The notes below the pieces were generated by a model. It was not told where the DNA came from. It saw only the letters and a list, made by a program, of their open reading frames with translations, and did not search any database. Positions 1 through 10,364 of a stretch of DNA of 64,000 bases are shown here, in pieces. Numbering within the stretch: position 1 is the stretch's first letter; the number at the start of each line of letters is the position of its first letter. The position numbers were made by a program, and so were the translations under genes. Source of the stretch: Burkholderia sp. Bp8963 (lineage in GTDB: Bacteria > Pseudomonadota > Gammaproteobacteria > Burkholderiales > Burkholderiaceae); contig NZ_QTQP01000011.1 of assembly GCF_003854275.1 (NCBI RefSeq), forward strand, positions 122,085 through 186,084. The letters run 5' to 3'.

Positions 1-3000
1 GTGCCGGCCTCGATCACCCGGCCGTGCTCGAACACGAGGATCGCGTCCGCGCTCCGGATCGTCGACAGCCGGTGTGCAATGACGATCGACGTGCGCCGGA
101 CCATCAGATCGTCCAGTGCATCGCGGATCTGCTGCTCGCTGATCGTGTCGAGATGGGACGTCGCCTCGTCGAGAATCAGGATCGGCGCGTCCTTCAGGAA
201 CGCGCGCGCGATCGCGATCCGCTGGCGCTGCCCGCCCGACAACTGCACGCCGCGCTCGCCGACGCGTGTCGCGAGCCCGTCCGGCAGCCGCGCGACGAAT
301 TCGGCGAGCGCCGCCCGTTCGATCGCACGCTGGACGTCCGCGTCGGACGCATCGCCGGCAGCAAGGCGGATATTCGCTTCCAGCGTATCGTTGAACAGGT
401 AGGTATCCTGCGCAACCAGCGCGATGTGCTGCCGCAGATCGTCGAGCCGCAGGCGCCGCAGGTCGACGCCGCCCAGCGTGATGCGTCCGTGCTGCGGATC
501 CCAAAAGCGCAGCAGCAGGCTCGCGACGGTCGACTTGCCGGCCCCCGATGCGCCCACCAGCGCGATCGTGCTGCCGGGCCGGACGTCGAAACTCACGCGG
601 TCGATCGCGGGCGCGCCACGGCCCGGATAGGTGAAGCTCGCGTGCTCGAAGCGCACCGCGGAATTCGCGGGCACCGCGCACGCGCCATCCTCGACCGGCA
701 CCGGTTCCTTTTCCACCGCGCGCAGCCGCCGCGTCGAGCCGATCGTGTCGGCGAGTTCGCGCGCGACCTGGCCGATCTCCGCGACCGGCATGAACGCCGC
801 CACCGCAACGAGCACCAGCAGCGGCAGCGATTCGTGCGCGAACCCGCCGCGCGCGCACAGCAGCGCACCGAGCGCGGCGACCGCGAGACCGCCCAGCCCG
901 CTCGCGATCTCGAGCGCGGCGCCCTGCCTCGACAGGTCGCCGAGCAGTTGCGCGCGCTGTTGGCGGCACGCTTCGACGTCTTCAAGAAACGCGGCACGCC
1001 GGCGCGTGAGCGCCTGCAGCGCGGTCAGCTCCGCGAGCCCCTGGATGGTTTCGGTCAGATGCGCGCCGAGCCGGCCGAGCGCATCGCGCGCATCGATGCC
1101 GAGCTGGTCGATCCCGCGTCGCGCGACGACGGGCGCGAGCCCCGCCCACATCAGGAACGGCAGCAGCACGAGCGCAAGCGGCCACGCAACCCATCCGAGC
1201 AGCGCGAGCACGCCGGCCGGCACGAGCAGCGCGACGAACGCGGGCGCGAGCGTATGCGCGTAGAAGTACTCGACGGTTTCCACGTCCTGCGTCGCGAGCG
1301 CGACCAGATCGCCGGAGCGCCTGCGCTGCAGGCCCGCAGGCGCGAGGCGTTCGAGCGTGTCGAACAGCGCGATGCGCATCTCCGCGAGCAGCCGGTACGC
1401 GACATCATGCGCGAGCCACGATTCGAGCCAGTGCAGCACCGCGGCGAGCGGCGCCGCGCACAGCAGCGCCGCCAGCCATCCGGCGAACGGGCGACCGGCC
1501 GCCACCGCGCCGACCACGAGCGCGCTGAGCACGCCGACGCCGATGAAGCCGAGCACCCTGCCGATCCCGAACAGCACGGTCAGCGTGATCTTGCCCTTCC
1601 ACGGACGCACGAAGCGCAGCAGCGTCTGCAGCGTTTCCGCCCAGCCGATCGCGGCGGCATCGTCGCTCAACGGCCGGACTTGCGGACCGGACGGCGCCCG
1701 CACCGCTGTACCGGCGGCCGGCGCGACGGCCGCGGACTCGGCGGCCGCGTCGAGCTGCGGCCCCATCAGGCGGCGATACGACCCGTCGCGCGCAATCAGC
1801 TCGACGTGCGTTCCGTCGTCGACCACACGCCCCTGGTCGAGCACGAGGATGCGATCGGCGCCGATCACGCTCGACAGCCGGTGCGCGAGGATCAGCGTCG
1901 TACGGCCGCGTGTCAGCCGGTCGAGCGCCTGCTGGATCAGCGCCTCGTTTTCCGCGTCGACCGACGACAGCGCCTCGTCGAGCACGAGAATCGGCGCGTC
2001 GCGCAGCAGCGCGCGGGCGATCGCGATGCGCTGGCGCTGGCCGCCCGACAATATCAGCCCGCGCTCGCCGATGTGCGTCGCATAGCCGTCGGGCAGCGCG
2101 ACGATGAAGTCGTGCGCGTTGGCCGCGCGCGCGGCGGCGATCATGTCCGCGTCGCTCGCGCCGGGCCGGCCGAGCCGCAGGTTGTCGGCGATGCTGCCGT
2201 CGAACAGCGTCGCATCCTGCGCGACGACCGCGATCATCCCGCGCACCTGGTCGGGATCCAGCGTGCGGACGTCGCGGCCGCCGATGCGGATCGTGCCGGC
2301 CTGCACGTCGTGCTGCCGCAGCAGCAAGCGGACGATCGTCGACTTGCCCGCGCCGCTCGGCCCGACCACCGCGACCGTCTCGCCCTCGCGAATCGCGAAG
2401 CCCAGCGCCGCGTGGGCGTCCGCGCCGCGTCCCGGATACGCGAAGCGCACGCCTTCGAACGCGATGTGCGGACGCAGCCCGCTCACACGCGGCGCGGCGC
2501 CGGCGGGGGCGTCGCTGCGCGCATCGAGCAGCGCATGGATCGCGCTCGCCGCGGACTGGCCCATCATCCCCTGGTGCAGCACCGCGCGCAGATCGCGCAG
2601 CGGCCGGAAGATCTCGGTGCCCGCCATCAGGATGATCAGCAGCGCCTCGAGACTCATGTCGCCATGACGCACCCGCCACGCGCCGACCGCGATCGCGGCG
2701 GCCGCGCCGAGCCCGGTGCCGAGGTCCGTGAAGAGCCGCGTCAGCAGCCCGAGCGCAAGCACCCAGAACGTGCTGTCGGACAGCGCGCGGGCACGGAGTG
2801 CGAGCTTCTCGCCGAAGGCCGCGCTCTGCCCGAACGCCTTCAGCGTCGGCAGCCCCTGCACCGCGTCGAGGAATTCCTCGCCGAACGCCTTGAATGCGGC
2901 CGAGCGCGCGAGCGCCGCGCGCCGATCGGACCGGTGAATCAGCTGCGGCAGCGCGAGCGTCACGAGCGCCGCGCCGAGCAGCACGGCGGCGGTCGGCACG

Positions 3001-3464
3001 TCCCACCACGCGAGCACCGCGAAGATCATCACGGGCGCACATGCGGCGATCACGAGCTGCGGCAGGTAGACGCCGAAGAAGGTCTGCAGTTGCTCGACGC
3101 CGTCGACGACGGCGAGCATCACGCCGCCCGTGCGTTCACCGCTGAACCACGCAGGGCCGAGCGCCGCGATCCGGTCGAACAGCCGGGCGCGCAGCTCGGC
3201 CTGCACGCGTCCCGCCGTGCGCTGCGCGAGCACGGTGCGGCGGTGATCGAGCCATGCGCGCAGCACCACGCACACGGCGGTCGCCGCGGCTGCCGCCGCG
3301 ATCTGTCGCGCCGGCGCGCCGTCGAATACGAGCACCAGCACCCGGCCGAGGAACACGAAACGCAGGATGCCGACGCCCATCGCGAGCAACCCGAGCGCGA
3401 CCGCGCCGCAAAGCCGCCCGCGCTGCCCCGTCATCATCGCCCATAGCCGCCTGTCGAAATACAT
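1..3464 (-). CDS. Fused CydDC-like ABC exporter (TMD-NBD-TMD-NBD), 3' end outside window
   Basis: This is a double-length ABC exporter with both half-transporters in one chain. The start is the ATG at 3464, preceded by a GGAGGG ribosome site. The first membrane domain has CydD-like text (GPAWFSGERTGG, followed by a YLPQL segment). NBD1, near residues 340-570, has Walker A GPSGAGKST, signature LSGGQRQRIA and Walker B ILVLDEA. A second membrane domain follows. NBD2 has GASGAGKST (about residue 970), LSGGQRQRIA, ILILDEATS and the H-loop IVIAHRLST just inside the left edge, so only a few tens of residues are missing. CydD and CydC are normally separate proteins that export cysteine/glutathione to the periplasm for cytochrome bd assembly. 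The fusion and the substrate here are inferred. No cydAB is visible. The gene diverges from a LysR regulator 121 bp away. Confidence 0.85.
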   Translation of the reverse strand, partial: MYFDRRLWAMMTGQRGRLCGAVALGLLAMGVGILRFVFLGRVLVLVFDGAPARQIAAAAAATAVCVVLRAWLDHRRTVLAQRTAGRVQAELRARLFDRIAALGPAWFSGERTGGVMLAVVDGVEQLQTFFGVYLPQLVIAACAPVMIFAVLAWWDVPTAAVLLGAALVTLALPQLIHRSDRRAALARSAAFKAFGEEFLDAVQGLPTLKAFGQSAAFGEKLALRARALSDSTFWVLALGLLTRLFTDLGTGLGAAAAIAVGAWRVRHGDMSLEALLIILMAGTEIFRPLRDLRAVLHQGMMGQSAASAIHALLDARSDAPAGAAPRVSGLRPHIAFEGVRFAYPGRGADAHAALGFAIREGETVAVVGPSGAGKSTIVRLLLRQHDVQAGTIRIGGRDVRTLDPDQVRGMIAVVAQDATLFDGSIADNLRLGRPGASDADMIAAARAANAHDFIVALPDGYATHIGERGLILSGGQRQRIAIARALLRDAPILVLDEALSSVDAENEALIQQALDRLTRGRTTLILAHRLSSVIGADRILVLDQGRVVDDGTHVELIARDGSYRRLMGPQLDAAAESAAVAPAAGTAVRAPSGPQVRPLSDDAAAIGWAETLQTLLRFVRPWKGKITLTVLFGIGRVLGFIGVGVLSALVVGAVAAGRPFAGWLAALLCAAPLAAVLHWLESWLAHDVAYRLLAEMRIALFDTLERLAPAGLQRRRSGDLVALATQDVETVEYFYAHTLAPAFVALLVPAGVLALLGWVAWPLALVLLPFLMWAGLAPVVARRGIDQLGIDARDALGRLGAHLTETIQGLAELTALQALTRRRAAFLEDVEACRQQRAQLLGDLSRQGAALEIASGLGGLAVAALGALLCARGGFAHESLPLLVLVAVAAFMPVAEIGQVARELADTIGSTRRLRAVEKEPVPVEDGACAVPANSAVRFEHASFTYPGRGAPAIDRVSFDVRPGSTIALVGASGAGKSTVASLLLRFWDPQHGRITLGGVDLRRLRLDDLRQHIALVAQDTYLFNDTLEANIRLAAGDASDADVQRAIERAALAEFVARLPDGLATRVGERGVQLSGGQRQRIAIARAFLKDAPILILDEATSHLDTISEQQIRDALDDLMVRRTSIVIAHRLSTIRSADAILVFEHGRVIEAG

Positions 3465-3585
3465 GAATGCCCTCCGATTCGCTTGTTCCAAATAGTGTCG
3501 ATAGCGGATCAGAGGCTACGCGCGCCGTTGTCGAGCGGCAAAAGATGATTTTTCAATGGGTGTTGAGTCTCCTACAATACCCCGC

Positions 3586-4566
3586 ATGTCACATCTCCCT
3601 CCCCTGAGCGCATTGCGCGCTTTCGAAGCCGCTGTCCGGCTCGGCGGATTCGCGCGCGCGGCGGCCGAGCTGAACGTGTCGACGAGCGCGGTCAGTCACC
3701 AGATTCGCGCACTCGAGGAAGCGCTCGGCGCGCGCCTGCTCGAACGCAGCACCGGGCTCGGCGGCATTCGCGTCACGCCGGCCGGCGCTCGTCTGCTGCC
3801 GGCCGTCAGCGACGCGCTGTCGCTGCTCGGGGACGCCTGCGCGGAAATCCGCGGCACCGGCAACGCGCAGCGGCTCACGGTATCGGCGAACGCGCCGTTT
3901 TCGTCGATGTGGCTCGCCCGCCGCCTCGCCGAATTCTCGGCGCTGCATCCGACCACGCCGTTGAACGCCGTCGTGCTCGACGACGAACCCGATTTCGCGC
4001 GCGACGGCATCGACCTGGCGATCGTCCATGTGCCGGCGCGCAAGCTGAAACCCGACGACGACGTGCTGCTGCAGGAAACCGTGTTCCCGGTATGCAGCCC
4101 CGAACTGCATCCGGTCGCTTACGGCGCCGTGTGCCGCAGCCGTCTGCTGCAGGAGATGCACGAGAACAGCCCGGAAATCGACTGGCGCAACTGGGCTTCC
4201 GAGTTCGGGCTGCCGGACGATTTCGAAACCAAGATCATCCGCTACAGCAGCTTCAGCCAGGTGATCGGCGCCGCGGTCGGCGGCGCGGGGATCGCCCTCG
4301 GCCGCACGCCGCTGATCGAGCCCGAGTTGCGCAGCGGGCGGCTCGTTCCGCTGATTCCGGGACTGTCGCGCCCCGCGTCCTGGCGCTTCGTGTTGCGCCG
4401 CAATCCGTCGCGGCGGCATCGGCTGCTCGATCCGCTGGTTGCGTTCCTGCATGAGGAAGCCGCAAAGACGATGGCGGGTGGCGAGTCCGATGCGTCCGCC
4501 CCGGCAGCGCATCACGCTGCGCGACACGCGAACCGCGAGATCGGCGAGATCGGCGACGCCGCGTGA
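3586..4566 (+). CDS. LysR-family transcriptional regulator (GcvA-type)
   Basis: A 326-residue LysR regulator. The N-terminal winged helix-turn-helix (LSALRAFEAAVRLGGFARAA, then STSAVSHQIRALEEALGARL) is followed by a substrate-binding domain of normal length. The GcvA-like opening and the absence of a long linker place it near the GcvA/AmpR branch. The chosen start is the ATG at 3586; an in-frame ATG ten codons upstream (3556) would add a poorly conserved tail. It is divergent from the fused ABC exporter, the classical arrangement for a LysR protein regulating its neighbour, so that exporter is the likely target. The effector is unknown. Confidence 0.9.
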   Translation: MSHLPPLSALRAFEAAVRLGGFARAAAELNVSTSAVSHQIRALEEALGARLLERSTGLGGIRVTPAGARLLPAVSDALSLLGDACAEIRGTGNAQRLTVSANAPFSSMWLARRLAEFSALHPTTPLNAVVLDDEPDFARDGIDLAIVHVPARKLKPDDDVLLQETVFPVCSPELHPVAYGAVCRSRLLQEMHENSPEIDWRNWASEFGLPDDFETKIIRYSSFSQVIGAAVGGAGIALGRTPLIEPELRSGRLVPLIPGLSRPASWRFVLRRNPSRRHRLLDPLVAFLHEEAAKTMAGGESDASAPAAHHAARHANREIGEIGDAA

Positions 4567-4624
4567 AGCTGTCGCGCGGCAAAGCGTCGGCGCGGACGTT
4601 CATGTGTAACCGCGGGAGATCAAA

Positions 4625-4855
4625 ATGACCGAGCTCCAGTTCGAATCGGTATTGACCTGCCCGCACTGCGGGTTCAGCCGGCAGGAAACCATGCCAGTCG
4701 ATGCATGCCAGTTCTTTTACGAGTGCCAGGGCTGCAAGGCCTTGCTGCGGCCAAGGCCGGGCGATTGCTGCGTGTTCTGTTCGTACGGCTCGGTCTGTTG
4801 TCCGTCGAAGCAGCGTTCCGGAAACGAGCCGCCGGTCGGGGGTAACAGCGGTTGA
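4625..4855 (+). CDS. GDCCVxC-domain small cysteine-rich protein
   Basis: A 76-residue protein with an N-terminal CPHCG motif, a central CQGC pair and the block GDCCVFCSYGSVCCP. This matches the GDCCVxC-domain (seleno)protein family, in which some homologues carry selenocysteine in the CC pair. Here every position is cysteine. The CPxCG plus CxxC pairs suggest a zinc ribbon. The family often lies beside metal, especially mercury, transport genes, but no mer gene is seen here. It lies 58 bp after the LysR gene on the same strand, with a GGGAGA ribosome site, and may be co-transcribed with it. The molecular function is unknown. Confidence 0.8.
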   Translation: MTELQFESVLTCPHCGFSRQETMPVDACQFFYECQGCKALLRPRPGDCCVFCSYGSVCCPSKQRSGNEPPVGGNSG

Positions 4856-4906
4856 CTGGGCGCGGCCGTGCATCGTGCGCGCCGCGCCAGCCTCTCGCGC
4901 GGTCTC

Positions 4907-6397
4907 TCAGGCTGCCTGCCTGGCGCGGACCTGCCGATCGGCGGGGACGAGCTGCCGGTACACGGACATCAGCTTCATCGCCGAATCGTTCCAGCCGAAG
5001 CGCGCGCGCATCGCGCCTTGCTGGACGCGCGCCCAATCCTCGTCGCGTTCATACAGCGCAAACGCGCGGCGCAGCGCCGCGTCGAGCGCCACGCCGTCGA
5101 ACGCATCGAACACGAACCCCGTCGCCGAGCCGTCCGCGAGGTTTTCGAGCGAACAATCGACGACGGTGTCGGACAGCCCGCCCACCCGTCGAACGAGCGG
5201 CAGCGTGCCATAGCGCAGGCCGAACAACTGCGTCAGCCCGCAGGGTTCGAAGCGCGACGGCACCATGATCACGTCGCTGCCGGCGATCACGCGGTGCGAC
5301 ATCGCTTCGTCGTAGCCGATCACGACCGCGACCGCATCCGGCTGTGCCGCCGCCGCGGCTTCGAACGCGCGTTCGAGGTCCGGGTCGCCGCTGCCGAGCA
5401 GCACGAACTGGCCGCCTCTGCGGACGATTTCCGGAAGCGCCTGCAGCACGAGCTGCAACCCCTTTTGCTCGGTGAGCCGGCTGACCACGCCGAACAGCGG
5501 CGCCGCCGGACGCACGCTCAGCCCGGCGAGCCGCTGCAACGCCGCCTTGCACGCGGCCTTTCCGGTCAGCGCGTCCACGTCGTAACGCGCGGCCAGATGC
5601 GGATCCGACGCGGGAGACCAGATCGTCTCGTCGACGCCGTTCAGAATCCCGTGCAGATCGGCGGCGCGGTGCTGCAGCAGGCCGTCCAGCCCGCAGCCCT
5701 GTTCGGCGCCCTGAATCTCGCGCGCGTAAGTCGGGCTGACGGTCGTGATCTTGTCGGCGTAGTACAGCCCGGCCTTGAGAAACGAAAACTGGCCGAAGAA
5801 CTCGGCGCCGTCGATGTTGAAAAATGCGCGCGGCAATTCCGTTTCGTCGAACAGGTGTGCGGGGAACACGCCTTGATACGCGAGATTGTGAATCGTGAAC
5901 ACGCTGCGCGCGGCGAGCGTGCCTGTCTGAGCTTCGCCCGAGCGCAGATACGCGGGCGCGAGCCCCGCGTGCCAGTCGTGGCCGTGCACGATGTCCGGAC
6001 GCCAGCCCGGATCCAGCCCGCTCGCGATGCGTGCAGCGAGCCATCCCAGCAATGCGAAGCGGCGATGATTGTCGAGATACGGATGCTCGTGCGCATCGCT
6101 GTACGGGCCGCCGGGCCGGTCATACAGCGTCGGCGCATCGACGAAGTACACGACGACACCGGTGCCCGGCAACACGCCGCGATGCAGCGCGAGCGCGTCG
6201 GCACCGAAGCGCGGCCCCGGCTTCGCGACGATGCGGCTGTCGGCGACGCCGTCGCGGATCGCCGGGAATCCCGGCAGCAGCAGACGCGCGTCGCATCCCA
6301 ACGCGCTCAGCGCGCCCGGCAGTGCCGCGGTGACGTCGGCGAGACCACCGGTCTTGAGCAACGGATAGACTTCGGCGCAAACGTGTAGCACGCGCAT
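4907..6397 (-). CDS. glgA: Glycogen synthase (ADP-glucose:starch glucosyltransferase)
   Basis: A 496-residue GT5 enzyme that transfers glucose from ADP-glucose onto the non-reducing end of alpha-1,4-glucan in the cytoplasm. The N-terminus has the ADP-glucose signature KTGGLADV at residues 16-23. The C-terminal half carries the retaining-GT motif [17 protein letters not shown] and [12 protein letters not shown]. The length matches bacterial GlgA. It lies 15 bp downstream of glgB on the same strand, so the two are probably one transcript with the alpha-glucosidase further upstream. GlgC, which makes its substrate, is about 22 kb away rather than adjacent. Confidence 0.96.
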   Translation of the reverse strand: MRVLHVCAEVYPLLKTGGLADVTAALPGALSALGCDARLLLPGFPAIRDGVADSRIVAKPGPRFGADALALHRGVLPGTGVVVYFVDAPTLYDRPGGPYSDAHEHPYLDNHRRFALLGWLAARIASGLDPGWRPDIVHGHDWHAGLAPAYLRSGEAQTGTLAARSVFTIHNLAYQGVFPAHLFDETELPRAFFNIDGAEFFGQFSFLKAGLYYADKITTVSPTYAREIQGAEQGCGLDGLLQHRAADLHGILNGVDETIWSPASDPHLAARYDVDALTGKAACKAALQRLAGLSVRPAAPLFGVVSRLTEQKGLQLVLQALPEIVRRGGQFVLLGSGDPDLERAFEAAAAAQPDAVAVVIGYDEAMSHRVIAGSDVIMVPSRFEPCGLTQLFGLRYGTLPLVRRVGGLSDTVVDCSLENLADGSATGFVFDAFDGVALDAALRRAFALYERDEDWARVQQGAMRARFGWNDSAMKLMSVYRQLVPADRQVRARQAA

Positions 6398-6412
6398 GAG
6401 TATTCCTCTCTG

Positions 6413-8392
6413 TCAAGAGTCGAGCACCAGCATGACCGTCGCGAGCGGCGGCACGGCGAGCGCCAACGACACGGACCGCCCGTGCGACGCGATCGGGTCG
6501 GTGTGCAGCGTGCCGTTCGCGACACCGCTGCCGCCGTACGCGGTGTCGTCGGTATTGACGATCTCGCGATACCGGCCCGCACGTGGCACCCCGATCCGAA
6601 AGCCATCGCGCGGCACCGGCGTGAAGTTGGACACCACCAGCACGAAACGGCCGTCGTCGGCGGTGCGCACGAACGCAAACACCGAACGGTCGCGATCGTC
6701 GACCGCGATCCACGTGAAGCCGCGCGGCTCGAAATCGGCCTGATACAGCGCCGGATGCCGCCGCATCGCGTCGTTGAGGTCGCGCACGAGCCGTTGCACG
6801 CCTCGATGCAGCGGGTGCGTCAGCCGTTCCCAGTCGAGGCTCGCATCGGCGTTCCATTCGCGCACCTGCGCGAATTCGTTGCCCATGAACAGCAGCTTCG
6901 CGCCGGGATACCCCCACATGAAACCGTAATACGCGCGCAGGTTCGCGAAGCGCTGCCATTCGTCGCCGGGCATCCGCGACAGCAACGAGCCCTTGCCGTG
7001 CACGACTTCGTCGTGCGACAGCGCGAGCACGAAGCGTTCGTCGAATGCGTACAGCATGCCGAACGTCATTTTGTCGTGGTGGTGCCGGCGAAACAGCGGA
7101 TCCTCGCTCAGATAGCGCAGTGTGTCGTGCATCCAGCCGAGGTTCCATTTGTAATGGAAGCCGAGCCCGCCTTCGTCGACGGCGCGCGTCACACCGGGGA
7201 AGCTCGTCGATTCCTCGGCGATCGTCACCGCTTCGCGACGCTCCGCACGGATCGTCCGGTTCGTGCGCCGCAGGAACGCGATCGCCTCGAGGTTTTCCCG
7301 GCCGCCGTGGCGATTCGGAATCCATTCGTGCGCCGGACGGCTGTAGTCGCGGTACAGCATCGATGCGACCGCATCGAAGCGCAGCCCGTCGACACCGAAC
7401 CGCTCGATCCAGTACAGCGCGTTGCCGGCCAGGTAGTTGGCCACCTCGGGCCGGCCGTAGTCGTAGATCAGCGTGTTCCAGTCCCGATGGAAGCCCTCGC
7501 GCCGGTCCGCGTACTCGTACAGGCTGGTGCCGTCGAACCGTGCGAGCCCATGCGGGTCGTCCGGGAAATGCCCGGGCACCCAATCCAGCAGCACGCCGAT
7601 ACCGTGCGCGTGCGCCGCCTCGACCAGATAGCGAAAATCGTCCGGCGTGCCGAAGCGGGCGGTCGGCGCGTAGAGCGCAGTCGGCTGGTAGCCCCACGAC
7701 CCGTCGAACGGATGCTCGCTCATGGGCAACAATTCGACATGCGTGAAGCCGAGTTCCTTCACGTACGGAATCAGCGTCGCGGCGAGTTCCCGATACGTGA
7801 GCCAGCCGCCGCCATCCGACGGCTGGCGCCGCCACGAGCCCGGATGCACTTCGTAGATGCTCATCGGCGCGCCCGGCGCATTCGCATGCGCGCGCACCGG
7901 ATCCGGCCGGCAAACCGGCGGCAGGCCGTGCACGATCGACGCGGAGCCGGGACGCAGTTCCGCACGAAACGCGTAAGGGTCGGCCTTGAGCAGCCGATCG
8001 CCATTGCGCGCCTGGATCTCGAACTTGTAGAGAGCCCCTTTCGCGACATGCGGCACGAATATCTCCCACACGCCGCAGTGGTGATATCGCTGCATCATGT
8101 GGCGATGGCCGTCCCAGCCGTTGAAGTCGCCGACCACGGAGACCCGGCGTGCGTTCGGCGCCCAGACCGCAAACCTGACGCCGTCGATCCCGTCCTGCGC
8201 TACCGGATGCGCGCCAAGCTTTTCATAAGGGCGAAGATGCGTGCCCTCGGCCAGCAGCCACGCGTCGAGTTCGCCAAGCATCGTCGGGCTCGACGACGCC
8301 GGCGGACACTCGGAACGGCCAGCGGACGTCTCGTCGCGCACGTCGTCGTCGCGCGCCGGACGATCAGCGTGCATCTTGCGCATGCGTGACAT
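6413..8392 (-). CDS. glgB: 1,4-alpha-glucan branching enzyme
   Basis: A 659-residue GH13_9 branching enzyme that cuts alpha-1,4 chains and re-attaches them as alpha-1,6 branches. An N-terminal CBM48-like domain ([20 protein letters not shown]) precedes the (beta/alpha)8 barrel. Catalytic Asp is in [12 protein letters not shown] (about residue 340), Glu in [14 protein letters not shown] (about 392) and the transition-state Asp in [13 protein letters not shown] (about 459). It lacks the extra N-terminal domain of E. coli-type GlgB, hence the shorter length. The first 37 residues are low in conservation; Met38 (8281) is an alternative start. The 5' end overlaps the alpha-glucosidase stop by 29 bp, indicating translational coupling. 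Confidence 0.95.
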   Translation of the reverse strand: MSRMRKMHADRPARDDDVRDETSAGRSECPPASSSPTMLGELDAWLLAEGTHLRPYEKLGAHPVAQDGIDGVRFAVWAPNARRVSVVGDFNGWDGHRHMMQRYHHCGVWEIFVPHVAKGALYKFEIQARNGDRLLKADPYAFRAELRPGSASIVHGLPPVCRPDPVRAHANAPGAPMSIYEVHPGSWRRQPSDGGGWLTYRELAATLIPYVKELGFTHVELLPMSEHPFDGSWGYQPTALYAPTARFGTPDDFRYLVEAAHAHGIGVLLDWVPGHFPDDPHGLARFDGTSLYEYADRREGFHRDWNTLIYDYGRPEVANYLAGNALYWIERFGVDGLRFDAVASMLYRDYSRPAHEWIPNRHGGRENLEAIAFLRRTNRTIRAERREAVTIAEESTSFPGVTRAVDEGGLGFHYKWNLGWMHDTLRYLSEDPLFRRHHHDKMTFGMLYAFDERFVLALSHDEVVHGKGSLLSRMPGDEWQRFANLRAYYGFMWGYPGAKLLFMGNEFAQVREWNADASLDWERLTHPLHRGVQRLVRDLNDAMRRHPALYQADFEPRGFTWIAVDDRDRSVFAFVRTADDGRFVLVVSNFTPVPRDGFRIGVPRAGRYREIVNTDDTAYGGSGVANGTLHTDPIASHGRSVSLALAVPPLATVMLVLDS

Positions 8393-10007
8393 GACCGATC
8401 CAGGCGGTGTGGGGCGCCAGCGTCAGGCTCCTGCCCGCGAGCGACGCGCCGGCCAGCCCATGTCCGTCGCAAGGCCGTGCGCTCAGGCCGTCCGGCAGCG
8501 GCCAGCGCTGCGCGGTACCACCGAGATTGAAGACGAGCAGCCGCCGGTCGGCACCGGCTGCACGCTCGAACGCGAGGATCGGCTCGGGCGCATCGAGGAA
8601 GCGGATACTGCCGTCGCGAAGCGGTTGCTGAAGGCGGCGCCATGCGAGGAAGCGCCGGAAGAAATTCAGCGGCGACGCCGGATCCGCATGCTGCAAGTCG
8701 ACCGCCTTCGACGCGTGCTCGTCAGGAATCGGCAGCCACGTATCGGACGACGAAAAGCCGCAATGCGGCTCGGCCGAGCGCCACGGCAACGGCGTGCGGC
8801 AACCGTCGCGCCCTTTGTTTCCTGGCCAGAACGCGATGCCGACCGGATCGCGCAGCTGTTCGTACGGAATCCGGGCTTCGGTAAGGGCGAGCTCCTCTCC
8901 TTGATAGATGCACGGCGTGCCGCGCAGCGTCGCGATCAGCGCGAGGACGAGCTTCGCGAAGCCCGGCCCGGCGTCACGGCCGTCGCCCCAGCGGGACACG
9001 ACGCGCGGCACGTCGTGATTGCTCGCCGACCAGCACACCCACCCTTTCCCGCCGTGCTCGGCCAGCCTGGCCTCCATGCGTTCGACGGTGCCGCGCACGT
9101 GCGCCGCCGAGAATTCGGGCGTCAGCAGATCGAAGCTGTAGGTCATGTGCAATTTGTCGCCATCCGCCGTGTACCGCGCCATCGTGGCGAGCGCGTCGTC
9201 GTCGCCGACTTCGCCGAGACCGACCGCACGGTAATCGTCGAGATGACGCCTGAGCCGTTTCAGGAACGTGAGGTTCTCCGGTCGGGTCTTGTCGTAGCGA
9301 TGCCGCTGCATCGCATACGGATTGTCGACCGTCGTGGGCGACGGCGGCGCTGCCACCACGGGCGGATTGTTGCGCAGGCGCTTGTCGTGGAAATGAAAAT
9401 TGCACGCATCGAAACGCAAGCCGTCCACGCCGCGCTCGAGCCAGAAACGCACTTCGTCGATCATTTGCCGCTGCACGTCCGGATGATGGAAGTTCAGATC
9501 CGGCTGGCTCGCGAGAAAGTTGTGCAGATAGAACTGGCGCCGCCGCGTGTCCCACTGCCACGCCGGGCCGCCGAACACCGACAGCCAGTTCGTCGGCGGC
9601 GTGCCGTCGGCGCGCGGGTCCGCCCACACGTACCAGTCCGCACGCGGGTTGTCGCGGTCGGCGCGGCTTTCGGCGAACCATGCATGCTGATCCGACGAGT
9701 GACTCAGCACCTGATCGACGATGACCTTCAGGCCGAGCGCGTGCGCCTTCGCGATCAACCGGTCGAAATCGTCGAGCGTGCCGAACTGCGGATCGACATC
9801 CCGATAGTCCGACACGTCGTAGCCGAAGTCCTTCATCGGCGACTTGAAGAACGGGGAAATCCAGATCGCGTCGACGCCGAGCGCATGGATGTAGTCGAGC
9901 TTGCCGATCAATCCGGGCAGATCGCCGACGCCATCGCCGTTGCCGTCCGCGAAGCTGCGTGGATAAATCTGGTAGATCACGCCGCCCCGCCACCACGTAT
10001 CGGACAT
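8364..10007 (-). CDS. GH13 alpha-glucosidase (oligo-1,6-glucosidase/AglA-like)
   Basis: A 547-residue retaining alpha-glucosidase of the oligo-1,6-glucosidase/GH13_17-23-31 type. It opens with [20 protein letters not shown]. Conserved regions: DQVLSHSS (region I), GLRFDACNF with the nucleophile Asp (II), GLGEVGDDD with the acid/base Glu (III) and SNHDVPR (IV). It has no signal peptide, so it should act on maltose or isomaltose-type oligosaccharides in the cytoplasm, including glycogen breakdown products. The start is placed at the Met opening MSDTWWRGG; an upstream in-frame Met at 10058 adds a non-conserved tail. It is first in a likely aglA-glgB-glgA operon. Confidence 0.9.
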   Translation of the reverse strand: MSDTWWRGGVIYQIYPRSFADGNGDGVGDLPGLIGKLDYIHALGVDAIWISPFFKSPMKDFGYDVSDYRDVDPQFGTLDDFDRLIAKAHALGLKVIVDQVLSHSSDQHAWFAESRADRDNPRADWYVWADPRADGTPPTNWLSVFGGPAWQWDTRRRQFYLHNFLASQPDLNFHHPDVQRQMIDEVRFWLERGVDGLRFDACNFHFHDKRLRNNPPVVAAPPSPTTVDNPYAMQRHRYDKTRPENLTFLKRLRRHLDDYRAVGLGEVGDDDALATMARYTADGDKLHMTYSFDLLTPEFSAAHVRGTVERMEARLAEHGGKGWVCWSASNHDVPRVVSRWGDGRDAGPGFAKLVLALIATLRGTPCIYQGEELALTEARIPYEQLRDPVGIAFWPGNKGRDGCRTPLPWRSAEPHCGFSSSDTWLPIPDEHASKAVDLQHADPASPLNFFRRFLAWRRLQQPLRDGSIRFLDAPEPILAFERAAGADRRLLVFNLGGTAQRWPLPDGLSARPCDGHGLAGASLAGRSLTLAPHTAWIGHVTHAQDAR

Positions 10008-10364
10008 CTGGTGCGCTCCAGTTGGGCCGGCGGCACGAGCGCGCCGGCCTGCGTTCACGATCGATCAGCCCGTTTCCGACGACGCCGGATGCGATGCGCG
10101 ACGTGCGTATATCGGGGTCGCTTCATTGCGAACTTACTTTATAGGGTTAGCCAGCCGAAATCAAAAATTCCTGATCGGGATCTGCCCCACCCTTATTCAA
10201 ATGTTCTGCATTGTCCATTACGATACGAACTCGATTCCCTGCGCGTCGCGCAATGCCATTTGATATATCGGCCAGCGGGCATTCCCGGCGGATCGCCCCC
10301 AAACCGGACAACGCAGTGCAAGTGCTCTCCCTATCCGCTCCGGCGATCGAAAAGGGGTTGCAAA
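10008..10364. other. Intergenic region between divergent alpha-glucosidase operon and hybrid kinase
   Basis: These 357 bp must hold the promoters for the leftward glucan operon and the rightward kinase gene. The stretch from about 10120 to 10240 is visibly richer in A and T than its surroundings, as expected for a promoter region. An open frame continues through it from upstream, but the encoded residues look unlike protein. No clear operator, terminator or RNA element was recognised. Confidence 0.5.

Noticed and set aside
24..3446. Plus-strand open frame of 1140 codons
   Set aside because: It is rich in Arg, Gln and Asp-Arg repeats and is antisense to the ABC exporter, which has full Walker, signature and H-loop motifs on the minus strand.
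4868..6388. Plus-strand 506-codon frame
   Set aside because: It is the antisense shadow of glgA, which has complete family motifs.
8241..10364. Upstream part of the long open frame that ends with the hybrid kinase
   Set aside because: It is antisense to the alpha-glucosidase and lacks protein character; the kinase proper starts near 10365 behind a ribosome site.
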